Shown here piece after piece: positions 30,578 through 37,987 of a stretch of DNA of 38,720 nt. The DNA comes from Aridibacter famidurans (lineage in GTDB: Bacteria; Acidobacteriota; Blastocatellia; Pyrinomonadales; Pyrinomonadaceae), in NCBI GenBank assembly GCA_024103495.1, contig JAGFIQ010000070.1, positions 1-38,720 of the forward strand. Direction: 5' to 3'. Position 1 is the first letter of the stretch. The number at the start of each line of letters is the position of its first letter. The translations under genes and the position numbers were made by a program. The notes under the pieces were generated by a model. It was not told where the DNA came from. It made no database searches and saw only the letters and a program-made list of their open reading frames with translations.

Positions 30578-31732
30578 ATGGACCCAAAGGAACTTCCACC
30601 GCACTTCGAGAGCAAACTGGACGAGATCACAACTTCCATCCGCGACATCGTCGAGATCGAGTCGCCTTCGTTCGGACGGGACGGAATAAAGGAAGTGGTC
30701 GATTGGATCGAGGACCGGGCCAAGGACGTGATCCCGGACATCGAGACCGAGCGGATCGCGGCGGAAGGCCGCGGCGAACATCTCGTGATCAGGGCGTTCG
30801 GCGACCTGCCCGGAAAACCGCTCTTCATTCTCGGCCACACCGACACCGTGCATCCGATCGGTAGCAAAGAGAAGAACCCGACAAGGATCGAGGACGGCAA
30901 TCTGTACGGCTGCGGCACCTTCGATATGAAGGCCAACATCGCGCTGATGCTCGAAGTGTTCAGGTCGATGAAAGCGCTCGGGCTGAAACCGGCGCGGCCG
31001 GTGACGATCCTCCTGGCGTGCGACGAAGAGGTCGGAAGCGAAACCGGGCGCCCGCTTGTAGAGCGCGAAGCGGCGAAGGCGGAATACTGCTTTGTCTTCG
31101 AGCCTTCGGCCAAAGGAAGGATCAAGACCGGAAGAAAGGGCACAAGCGGCTACACATTGCGGGCGCGCGGGATCCCCGCGCACGCGGGACTCGATCCGGA
31201 AAAGGGAGCTTCGGCGGTCCTGGAACTCTCGAAACAGATAATCGCCGTCTCGGAGTTGAACGATCCCGAGGCAGGGACGACCGTCACGGTCGGCACGGTC
31301 AAGGGCGGGACGACAATGAACGTTGTGCCGGAACACGCCGAATGCACTATCGACGTTCGGTTCACCTCGCTCGTGCGCGCCGAGAAGATCGAGGCCGCAC
31401 TACGAGGGCTTTCTTCGGATGACGAAAGGGTGGAACTAATGCTCGAAGGCGAGATTAACAGGCCGCCTATGGAAAGGACCGATGCCGTCATCCGCCTGTT
31501 TGGAAAGGCGAAGGACCTGGCGGCCTCGTTCGGATACGAGATCGGAGAGACCCAGGTCGGCGGTGCTTCGGACGGCAATTTCGTCGGTGCGCTCGGCGTT
31601 CCCGTGCTCGACGGTTTGGGGATCGAAGGCGACGGAGCGCACAGGCTCGACGAGCACGTCGTGGTCAGCGACATTCCGAAACGCGCATCGCTTTTGACCC
31701 TGCTCCTTACGAACGACCTGTCGGACGCTTGA
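30578..31732 (+). CDS. M20-family metallopeptidase (glutamate carboxypeptidase-like)
   Basis: A 384-residue enzyme. The di-zinc site is clear: F-I-L-G-H-T-D-T-V-H (first histidine), G-T-F-D-M-K-A-N (bridging aspartate), C-D-E-E-V-G-S-E-T-G (catalytic and metal glutamates), F-E-P-S and a C-terminal G-A-H-R-L-D-E-H. The lid/dimerisation domain begins R-K-G-T-S-G-Y-T-L. It most resembles the CPG2/M20A group, which removes C-terminal glutamate or cleaves small peptides. It lacks an obvious signal peptide, so it is probably cytoplasmic. I chose ATG 30578. TTG 30539 would add 13 residues. Its stop overlaps the methyltransferase start (ATGA). Confidence 0.88.
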   Translation: MDPKELPPHFESKLDEITTSIRDIVEIESPSFGRDGIKEVVDWIEDRAKDVIPDIETERIAAEGRGEHLVIRAFGDLPGKPLFILGHTDTVHPIGSKEKNPTRIEDGNLYGCGTFDMKANIALMLEVFRSMKALGLKPARPVTILLACDEEVGSETGRPLVEREAAKAEYCFVFEPSAKGRIKTGRKGTSGYTLRARGIPAHAGLDPEKGASAVLELSKQIIAVSELNDPEAGTTVTVGTVKGGTTMNVVPEHAECTIDVRFTSLVRAEKIEAALRGLSSDDERVELMLEGEINRPPMERTDAVIRLFGKAKDLAASFGYEIGETQVGGASDGNFVGALGVPVLDGLGIEGDGAHRLDEHVVVSDIPKRASLLTLLLTNDLSDA

Positions 31733-32670
31733 TGACCGGTGCCGGAAAAAAGGAGCGGGCTCCGAGGAACCGTACGCTCGAACTGACGGCGGAGGACCGG
31801 AAGCGGCTTTCTGAAAAGGTGGTCGAGCCGGGACCGGAAGGCGCGATCCGTGGCGTGCGTGATCGTATCTTTATTGGCGACGCGCACACTATCCTCCCGA
31901 GGCTTCCGAAGAAAAGTTACGATCTGCTGTTCGCGGACCCGCCGTACAATCTCGACAAGTCTTTCGGGAAGAAGAAGTTCCGCAAGGTCGGGATGGACGA
32001 GTACGAGGAGTTCCTCGATCGATGGCTGGAACCTGCGGCCGCGCTTCTGAAACCGACTGCTTCGGTTTACATCTGCGGTGACTGGCGTTCATCGGCGGCG
32101 ATCCAGAGGGCCGGATCAAGATATTTCACGTTGCGGAACCGCATCACGTGGGAGCGCGAAAAAGGACGCGGATCGAATTCGAACTGGAAGAGTTCCTCCG
32201 AGGACATATGGTTCTTCACAGTTTCCGACGACTACGTGTTTGATCCGGCCGCGGTCAAACTCAAACGGCGTGTGATCGCGCCGTACACTGAAGGCGGGGA
32301 ACCGAAAGACTGGTCGGAGGAAGAGACGGGCCGATTCCGCCTGACGCATCCATCGAACCTCTGGACGGACATAACTGTGCCGTTCTGGTCGATGCCTGAG
32401 AACACGGACCATCCGACCCAGAAGCCCGAGAAGCTTCTCGCGAAACTGATACTCGCGAGCACCAAAAAGGGCGCGATGGTCCTCGACCCGTTTCTCGGAA
32501 GCGGGACTACGGCGGCGGCGGCGAAGAAGCTTGGCCGCCATTTCACGGGAATCGAGATCGACAGGGAGTACTGCCTACTTGCGGCGAAAAGGGTCGAACT
32601 GGCCGGGAAGGACAAACGGATACAGGGATTTGAGGACGGCGTTTTCTGGGAAAGGAACGCGCGGCTCTAG
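31732..32670 (+). CDS. Beta-class site-specific DNA methyltransferase (adenine-N6 or cytosine-N4)
   Basis: A 312-residue enzyme with motif IV D-P-P-Y at residues 69-72 (L-L-F-A-D-P-P-Y-N-L-D) preceding the AdoMet-binding motif L-D-P-F-L-G-S-G-T-T near residue 250. This order defines beta-class amino-methyltransferases. Other family marks are S-S-E-D-I-W-F-F-T and a P-T-Q-K-P-E-K-L-L block just before motif I. It transfers a methyl group from AdoMet to DNA bases. No restriction endonuclease is recognisable beside it, so it may be a solitary methyltransferase with a regulatory or host-protective role. Its ATG overlaps the peptidase stop. Confidence 0.9.
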   Translation: MTGAGKKERAPRNRTLELTAEDRKRLSEKVVEPGPEGAIRGVRDRIFIGDAHTILPRLPKKSYDLLFADPPYNLDKSFGKKKFRKVGMDEYEEFLDRWLEPAAALLKPTASVYICGDWRSSAAIQRAGSRYFTLRNRITWEREKGRGSNSNWKSSSEDIWFFTVSDDYVFDPAAVKLKRRVIAPYTEGGEPKDWSEEETGRFRLTHPSNLWTDITVPFWSMPENTDHPTQKPEKLLAKLILASTKKGAMVLDPFLGSGTTAAAAKKLGRHFTGIEIDREYCLLAAKRVELAGKDKRIQGFEDGVFWERNARL

Positions 32671-32735
32671 ATTATGCAATGCGAGGCAGGCCGGAATAGT
32701 TTCGAGGCACCCGGACTGCTCATGTAGGCCTGAAA

Positions 32736-33260
32736 ATGGACCTCGACAAACTTGTTAAAGAAAGGCTGGTGCCTGAAGTTTCGGATCTTGGCTTTTGGCT
32801 CGCTTACGAAGGCAAAGATTGCGTTCGCTTGGAAAACGGGCGATTGATACTTATTGTCCTGCATAGCCAAATGGACGGAACGACGTACGGCTCACTCCGC
32901 CGAAAGGGAGGGCAGGATAACTCGCTTGACTTCAGGGTCTTTCAGGAGTATTTCGGGTGTTCGTTGCCACCTGAAAGGACCCCCGAAGTTTTCATAGAGA
33001 CATTGATCAAGGCTTTCGGTACAGAACTGGGCCAGGATGTTATCAACGGCAATCTTGCTGAATTTGAAAGGTACAGCAGGGATGCAGCTACTCGATATAC
33101 TGCTGAGATCGAAAGACAACTGTGGTCGCGCCGGGCTTCTGATGCGTGGGAAAGAAGGGACTTCGTACGATTCCTGGAGATCATTGAGCAAGTTGATGAG
33201 AACGACCTTTCGAAGTCCCAATTGGCAAAGATGAGAATAGCAAAGGAGCAAGTATCTTAG
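32736..33260 (+). CDS. Hypothetical protein
   Basis: A 174-residue soluble protein, predicted mainly helical in its second half (residues 95-170, rich in E/R/K), with a beta-like start (G-F-W-L-A-Y-E-G-K-D, L-I-L-I-V-L-H). There is no signal peptide or membrane segment, and I recognise no family. Base composition is more A+T-rich than its neighbours, so it may be acquired. It lies between the solitary methyltransferase and formate-tetrahydrofolate ligase on the same strand. It is not obviously a restriction enzyme. Confidence 0.65.
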   Translation: MDLDKLVKERLVPEVSDLGFWLAYEGKDCVRLENGRLILIVLHSQMDGTTYGSLRRKGGQDNSLDFRVFQEYFGCSLPPERTPEVFIETLIKAFGTELGQDVINGNLAEFERYSRDAATRYTAEIERQLWSRRASDAWERRDFVRFLEIIEQVDENDLSKSQLAKMRIAKEQVS

Positions 33261-33279
33261 ATTAAGGGAAGTAGAAGCT

Positions 33280-34980
33280 ATGTTGAGTGACTTGAAGATA
33301 GCGCAAAGCGCGACACCAGAACACGTTTACAAGATCGCCGACCAGATGGGGCTCGGCGAAAACGATCTCGATCTTTACGGAAGCCCGTACGTGGCAAAGA
33401 TCCGGCTTGAGGCGCTCGACAAGCTGAAAGACCGGCCGAATGCGAAATACATACTTGTTTCGGCGATCACCCCGACGCCGCTCGGCGAAGGCAAGACGAC
33501 GACACTGGTCGGACTCGGGCAGGCGATGAAGCACATCGGAAAACGATCGGTGATCGCCATCCGCCAGCCTTCGCAGGGCCCGACCTTCGGGATCAAGGGC
33601 GGCGCGGCCGGAGGCGGCTATGCGCAGGTCGTTCCGATGGAGACCTTCAATCTCCACCTTACGGGCGATATTCACGCGGTCAGCGCGGCGAACAACCTTC
33701 TCGCGGCGATGATCGATAATAAGCTGATGCGCGGCAACCCGCTGAACATCGACCCGCACTCGATCACCTGGAAGCGCGTCGTCGATATGAACGACCGCGC
33801 CTTGAGGCGTATCGTCGTAGGGCTTGGAGGCAAATTCGAAGGTGGCGAGGTCCGGGAGACAGGCTTCGACATCGCGGTGGCCTCCGAGGTGATGGCGATC
33901 CTCGCTTTGACCACTTCGCTTCAGGATATGAGAAAGCGGTTCGGCAGGATCGTGATCGGGCTTACGAACGACCGCAAACCGGTGACGGCAGACGACATCG
34001 GCGCCGCGGGCGCGATGACCGTGCTGATGAAAGACGCGCTCAGGCCGAACCTGATGCAGACGCTGGAGAACACTCCGGCGCTGATCCACGCAGGCCCGTT
34101 CGCGAACATAGCGCACGGAAACTCGAGCATTCTCGCCGACATGATCGGCATCAAGGGCGGCGACTACCTTATGACCGAGGCGGGCTTCGGCGCCGACATA
34201 GGGGCCGAGAAGTTCTTCAATATCAAGTGCCGATACAGCGGCCTCGCCCCGAGCGCTTGCGTTCTGGTAGCAACGGTCCGGGCGCTCAAGGCTCACAGCG
34301 GGAAATACAATGTCGTCGCCGGCAAACCGCTTCCTCCGGAAATGCTGGAGAAGAACGTCGCGGACGTCGAGGCGGGCGGCGAGAACCTTCGCAAGCAGAT
34401 CGAAAACATTCGGCACCACGGCGTGGTCCCGGTTGTCGCGATCAACGCGTTCGAAACAGACCACGATGAGGAGATCGAGGCCATCCGCAGGATCGCGGTC
34501 GATGCCGGTGCGATCGGCGCCGCGATCAGCCGTCATCATTCGGACGGAGGAAAAGGCGCGGTGGAACTCGCGGAGATGGTAGTCGAGGCCGCCGATTCTC
34601 CTCAAGAGTTCAGGCACTTGTACGACGCGGAATCGCCGATCACGGAAAAGATCGAGACGATCGCCACCAAGATCTACGGAGCCGAACGCGTGACCTACTC
34701 CCCCGAGGCCTCCCGGCAGATAAAGAACTATGAGGCGAACGGCTTCGGGAACCTTCCGATCTGCATGGCGAAAACGCACCTGAGCCTGAGCCACGACCCG
34801 ACGCGCCGGGGCGCTCCGAAGGGGTTCGTATTTCCCGTCCGCGAGGTCCGCGCAAGCGTCGGCGCAGGGTTCATTTACCCGATCTGCGGAGATATGAGAA
34901 CGATGCCGGCCCTGCCTTCGGAACCGGGCGCGGAACGGATCGACATCGACGAGAACGGAAATATCGTGGGGCTGTCGTAA
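33280..34980 (+). CDS. fhs: Formate--tetrahydrofolate ligase
   Basis: A 566-residue cytoplasmic enzyme that uses ATP to join formate to tetrahydrofolate, feeding one-carbon units to purine and other syntheses or to the Wood-Ljungdahl methyl branch. The P-loop T-P-L-G-E-G-K-T-T-T (about 65-74) is present. So are conserved blocks R-Q-P-S-Q-G-P-T-F-G-I-K-G-G-A-A-G-G-G, N-L-H-L-T-G-D-I-H-A, E-A-G-F-G-A-D-I-G-A-E-K-F and M-A-K-T-H-L-S-L-S. Length is standard (about 555-560). AAGGGAAG precedes the ATG. No other Wood-Ljungdahl gene is nearby, so ordinary one-carbon metabolism is the safer reading. Confidence 0.97.
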   Translation: MLSDLKIAQSATPEHVYKIADQMGLGENDLDLYGSPYVAKIRLEALDKLKDRPNAKYILVSAITPTPLGEGKTTTLVGLGQAMKHIGKRSVIAIRQPSQGPTFGIKGGAAGGGYAQVVPMETFNLHLTGDIHAVSAANNLLAAMIDNKLMRGNPLNIDPHSITWKRVVDMNDRALRRIVVGLGGKFEGGEVRETGFDIAVASEVMAILALTTSLQDMRKRFGRIVIGLTNDRKPVTADDIGAAGAMTVLMKDALRPNLMQTLENTPALIHAGPFANIAHGNSSILADMIGIKGGDYLMTEAGFGADIGAEKFFNIKCRYSGLAPSACVLVATVRALKAHSGKYNVVAGKPLPPEMLEKNVADVEAGGENLRKQIENIRHHGVVPVVAINAFETDHDEEIEAIRRIAVDAGAIGAAISRHHSDGGKGAVELAEMVVEAADSPQEFRHLYDAESPITEKIETIATKIYGAERVTYSPEASRQIKNYEANGFGNLPICMAKTHLSLSHDPTRRGAPKGFVFPVREVRASVGAGFIYPICGDMRTMPALPSEPGAERIDIDENGNIVGLS

Positions 34981-35088
34981 GGAGACGGGAGACGGGAGAC
35001 AGGAGACTGACGACCGCGTAGCGGTCATATGCATTTAGCCGTGGGTAAGCCCGAAGGGCGCAACCCACGGGAAGAGCGGCACCCAAAC
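34981..35088. repeat. Dispersed GTGGGTTGCGCCC repeat, copy C (inverted)
   Basis: Begins at the fhs stop with GGAGAC/GGGAGAC units, then GACCGCGTAGCGGTC, TGCATTTAGCCGTGGG, CCCGAAGGGCGCAACCCACGG and GAAGAGCGGCACCCA. Its reverse complement matches 14585-14658 and 14721-14848. All copies end against a coding region. Confidence 0.85.
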
Positions 35089-35122
35089 TTCCTTCGCCAG
35101 ATAGAAAAACCGGAATACCACA

Positions 35123-35893
35123 ATGAAGATCGCCACCTGGAACGTGAACTCTATCAACGTCCGCCTCGAACAGCTTGAGAAATGGCTGGGCGAGAGCGGG
35201 ACGGACGTGATCTGCCTGCAGGAAACAAAATGCGTCGATGAGAACTTCCCCGTTGAGGAGATCCGCGCGATGGGCTACGAGGCGGCCTTCACCGGGGAAA
35301 AGTCTTATAACGGCGTGGCGATCCTCTCGAAACATCCGATGACCGACGTCCAGAAGAACTTCCCGGGCGATCTCGACGACGCGCCCAAGCGCATGATCGC
35401 GGCGACTATCGACGGCGTGCGTATCGTGAACACGTACATCCCGAACGGGACCGAGCTTTGGACGGACAAGTTCGACTTCAAGCTCGACTGGCTCCAGAGC
35501 CTCAGGCAGTTCTTCGATTCGACGTGCCCAAAAGAAGGAGATGTGCTTCTTTGCGGCGACTTCAACGTCGCCCCGGACGAAGAGGATGTCTGGAGTGTGA
35601 AGAACTGGGAGGGCAAGCTCCACTTCACGATCCCGGAGCGCGCCGCGCTCTACCACGTCAAGCTTTGGGGATTCACGGACCTGTTCCGCCTGAAACACGG
35701 CGATCTGAAGGAGTTCTCGTGGTGGAATTACCGCATGGGCGCTTTCCCAAAGAACCAGGGGCTCCGGATCGACCACATATGGACCTCGGAAGGCCTCGCC
35801 GCGAAATGCGTCGACTGCCGGATCGACAAGGAGCCGCGCGGCTGGGAAAGGCCTTCGGACCACGCGCCGGTCGTTGCCGAGTTCGACATCTGA
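35123..35893 (+). CDS. xthA: Exodeoxyribonuclease III
   Basis: A 256-residue exonuclease III/AP endonuclease of the EEP superfamily, acting in base excision repair. Motifs are in order: T-W-N-V-N-S-I-N-V-R (5-14), C-L-Q-E-T-K with the metal-binding glutamate, Y-N-G-V-A-I-L-S, G-D-F-N-V-A-P with catalytic D and N, L-R-I-D-H-I-W and S-D-H-A-P with the terminal catalytic histidine. Length matches the family (about 255-268). No strong Shine-Dalgarno is visible before ATG 35123. The iodotyrosine-deiodinase-like gene begins 13 bp after the stop. Confidence 0.95.
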   Translation: MKIATWNVNSINVRLEQLEKWLGESGTDVICLQETKCVDENFPVEEIRAMGYEAAFTGEKSYNGVAILSKHPMTDVQKNFPGDLDDAPKRMIAATIDGVRIVNTYIPNGTELWTDKFDFKLDWLQSLRQFFDSTCPKEGDVLLCGDFNVAPDEEDVWSVKNWEGKLHFTIPERAALYHVKLWGFTDLFRLKHGDLKEFSWWNYRMGAFPKNQGLRIDHIWTSEGLAAKCVDCRIDKEPRGWERPSDHAPVVAEFDI

Positions 35894-35906
35894 GCAGCTT
35901 CAATAA

Positions 35907-36584
35907 ATGAAGAAAGACTTACCCAAGCCCGATCTGGTCCCGCTCGAGTTTAGATACATCGAGACGGAAGCCGAACAGATCCTCCGGGCGGACGAATTCT
36001 ATCGCGAGATGGACCTCCGAAGGACCGTGCGCGATTACACCGACCGGGACGTCCCGTTCGAACTGATCGAAAAGGCGATACTCGCCGCGGGTACGGCTCC
36101 TTCAGGCGCGCACATGCAGCCTTGGCGTTTCGTCGTCGTCAGCGATCCGGATGTGAAAAGAAAGATCCGCGAGGCGGCGGAGAAGGAAGAGTACGAGAGC
36201 TACCACGGCCGCATGCCCGACCGATGGCTGAAGCGGCTCGCGCCTCTGGGCACCGATCATCGAAAGCCTTTCCTGGAGATAGCCCCGTACCTTATAGTCG
36301 TCTTCCGTATAACATCGGTCGATGAAGGCGACGGCCCCGAGCCGACCTATTACTCGCAGGAATCGGTAGGGATAGCGGTCGGTATGCTTCTCGCGGCGCT
36401 TCACAATGCGGGGCTGGCCACGCTGACGCATACGCCGAGCCCTATGAAGTTCCTCCAGGAGATACTGGGCAGGCCGAAGACGGAAGTCCCGTTCGTGCTG
36501 ATCCCTGTGGGTTATCCGGCGGAGGACGCGAAGGTCCCGAACCTGAAGCGGAAGAGTCTTGAAGAAATAATGGACATCATTTAA
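35907..36584 (+). CDS. Nitroreductase-fold flavoprotein, iodotyrosine deiodinase-like
   Basis: A 225-residue FMN protein. The FMN-binding motif R-R-T-V-R-D-Y and the block AGTAPSGAHMQPW (61-73) are followed by K-I-R-E-A-A-E-K-E-E-Y-E-S-Y. E95, Y99 and K120 have the same spacing (4 and 21 residues) as the substrate-clamping Glu/Tyr/Lys triad of iodotyrosine deiodinase. The C-terminus L-L-A-A-L-H-N-A-G-L and V-P-N-L-K-R-K also mirror that enzyme. Known homologues reductively remove iodide or bromide from halotyrosines. The true bacterial substrate is uncertain. It is likely cytoplasmic and co-transcribed with xthA. Confidence 0.88.
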   Translation: MKKDLPKPDLVPLEFRYIETEAEQILRADEFYREMDLRRTVRDYTDRDVPFELIEKAILAAGTAPSGAHMQPWRFVVVSDPDVKRKIREAAEKEEYESYHGRMPDRWLKRLAPLGTDHRKPFLEIAPYLIVVFRITSVDEGDGPEPTYYSQESVGIAVGMLLAALHNAGLATLTHTPSPMKFLQEILGRPKTEVPFVLIPVGYPAEDAKVPNLKRKSLEEIMDII

Positions 36585-36682
36585 CAGGGATGGAGGGGAT
36601 GAAGGAGATTCGGCGTTGATCGTGCCACCGTGGTTTCGATCCGTGTTCCGATCTTCCCTGCGTTCTCTGCGTTCACTGCAGT

Positions 36683-36688
36683 TACAAT
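36683..36688 (+). promoter_or_regulatory. -10-like TACAAT just before the sigma factor gene
   Basis: TACAAT ends 13 bp before ATG 36702, so transcription would begin within about 7 bp of the start codon. No clear -35 or Shine-Dalgarno is visible. The upstream stretch has CTGCGTTCTCTGCGTTCACTGCA, a simple-repeat-like sequence. Confidence 0.4.
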
Positions 36689-36701
36689 CTCTTGACCCCC
36701 G

Positions 36702-37307
36702 ATGAAACCTGCCTCGGAACAAACCGATGACCGGTTCAGCCCGCGTGCCCTCGAGCGCGACGACGCGGCTCTTCTGAAGGCCTGCCGGAAAGGCGACGAG
36801 ACAGCGTGGGACGACCTCGTGGACAGGTACCAGCGACTGGTCTTCGCCATCCCTCGCCGCGCCGGACTCCCCGAATCCGAGGCCGCAGACATCCTGCAGG
36901 AAGTCTTCCTGACACTCTTCCAGAAACTAGACGAGATAGAACAGCCGGAGAAGATACGCTCGTGGCTGGTGACGACCGCCAAGTTCAAGACGTGGGGCGT
37001 CGTCCGGTCCGAAAAAGGCCTCCGCGCGCCCGCCACCGAGGAAGAAATGGAAAACGAGATGGCCTCTCTGGAGGACGAGAACCCGCTGATCGAAGACGCG
37101 CTCGTGACGATGGAGCAGCAGCACCTTGTCCGCACGGCGTTGAAGAAACTGGAAGAACGCTGTCAGCAGATCCTCTCGATGATCTACCTGACCGAGCCTT
37201 CGGCAAGCTACGCGGAGGTTGCCGACGCGATCGGAGTCGGCGCGACCAGCATCAGCCCGCTTCGCGCCCGGTGCCTGAAAAAGCTGGAGAAGATACTCGC
37301 CGGCTGA
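36702..37307 (+). CDS. ECF-type RNA polymerase sigma factor
   Basis: A 201-residue sigma-70-family protein. Region 2 (about 22-95) contains L-L-K-A-C-R-K-G-D-E-T-A-W-D-D-L-V and A-A-D-I-L-Q-E-V-F-L-T-L-F. Region 4 (about 140-198) contains L-K-K-L-E-E-R-C-Q-Q-I-L-S-M-I and Y-A-E-V-A-D-A-I-G-V-G-A-T-S-I. Regions 1 and 3 are absent, as in extracytoplasmic-function sigma factors. The gene is followed by a small beta-rich protein and a TPR protein, likely its regulators or targets. No zinc-finger anti-sigma factor is visible. Confidence 0.92.
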   Translation: MKPASEQTDDRFSPRALERDDAALLKACRKGDETAWDDLVDRYQRLVFAIPRRAGLPESEAADILQEVFLTLFQKLDEIEQPEKIRSWLVTTAKFKTWGVVRSEKGLRAPATEEEMENEMASLEDENPLIEDALVTMEQQHLVRTALKKLEERCQQILSMIYLTEPSASYAEVADAIGVGATSISPLRARCLKKLEKILAG

Positions 37308-37395
37308 AGGAAGATTTTTTGCCCCGGGTGTCTTTTCCCGGAGCTCCGCGGCACTGTTCGTGTGAGAGGAAACGTCAAGGAGACGATCTGGGAAA

Positions 37396-37866
37396 ATGAG
37401 CGAATCACGCGACAAAAATATCGAACGGATAATCCGCCTGATGCAGACCGATGACTCCGCGGACGCACCTTCGGAGGCGGTGAAGTGGTCGAAGAACCTC
37501 TTCAGAACGCGGCAAAAGCAGCCCTCGGCGCTCCAGAGGATCAAAGCGGTGCTCAAGCTCGACATCGCTCCCGGACAGGCGGTTTTCGGCGAGCGCTCGG
37601 GAGCTGCGGAGGCCCGCCAAATGCTTTTCGAGGCAGGCGAATTCGGCATAGATCTGCGGGTTTCGGCATCGGAAGGCGCTTTCGAGGTCAAAGGCCAGAT
37701 TCTCGGCGAAGGCTTCGAGAACCGGGAAGCGAGCCTCGGTGATCACGTGACGCGCACCAGCGATCTAGGCGAATTCGTTTTCAAGGCCGTCGAGGCGGGA
37801 ACCTACACATTCGCGGTCGGCAACGGTGAGGAAGAGATAGTGATCGAGGGCATAGAGATCTCCTGA
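37396..37866 (+). CDS. ECF-associated small protein with C-terminal beta-sandwich
   Basis: A 156-residue soluble protein. The N-terminal third is helical and basic (D-K-N-I-E-R-I-I-R-L-M, W-S-K-N-L-F-R). The second half has strands resembling a carboxypeptidase-regulatory-like fold: I-D-L-R-V-S-A-S, F-E-V-K-G-Q-I-L-G-E-G-F, G-E-F-V-F-K-A-V-E-A-G-T-Y-T-F. There is no signal peptide or membrane helix. It lies 88 bp after the ECF sigma gene. An AAGGAG is found 13 bp before the ATG. By position it may be the sigma factor's partner, but I recognise no anti-sigma motif. A terminator follows its stop. Confidence 0.75.
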   Translation: MSESRDKNIERIIRLMQTDDSADAPSEAVKWSKNLFRTRQKQPSALQRIKAVLKLDIAPGQAVFGERSGAAEARQMLFEAGEFGIDLRVSASEGAFEVKGQILGEGFENREASLGDHVTRTSDLGEFVFKAVEAGTYTFAVGNGEEEIVIEGIEIS

Positions 37867-37901
37867 AAGGACCTTTGAGCGAGGGGTCCGGAAGCAGGGG
37901 C

Positions 37902-37939
37902 GGGCGGAGAGGCGACGTGCCTTCCGCCCTTTTCTTTTT
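37902..37939 (+). terminator. Rho-independent terminator after the ECF-associated gene
   Basis: GGGCGGA-g-AGGC pairs with GCCT-TCCGCCC around a GACGT loop and is followed at once by TTTCTTTTTC. Confidence 0.85.
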
Positions 37940-37945
37940 CGGCGA

Positions 37946-37975
37946 ATGACCGCTGCGCCCGGCCGTTGGTATAAT
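37946..37975 (+). promoter_or_regulatory. Sigma70-like promoter of the TPR gene, very short leader
   Basis: A perfect -10 TATAAT (37970-37975) lies 18 bp after ATGACC (4 of 6 matches to TTGACA). The ATG at 37988 is only 12 bp beyond the -10, so the mRNA would be leaderless or nearly so. Confidence 0.6.
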
Positions 37976-37987
37976 CGGTCACCGCTT

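Noticed and set aside
32736..33260. Unknown gene beside the methyltransferase considered as a restriction endonuclease
   Set aside because: No PD-(D/E)XK, HNH or GIY-YIG pattern could be seen in the translation.
33262..35034. Long minus-strand open frame of 590 codons opposite fhs
   Set aside because: Same reason: the plus strand encodes an unmistakable formate-tetrahydrofolate ligase, and the antisense product resembles nothing.
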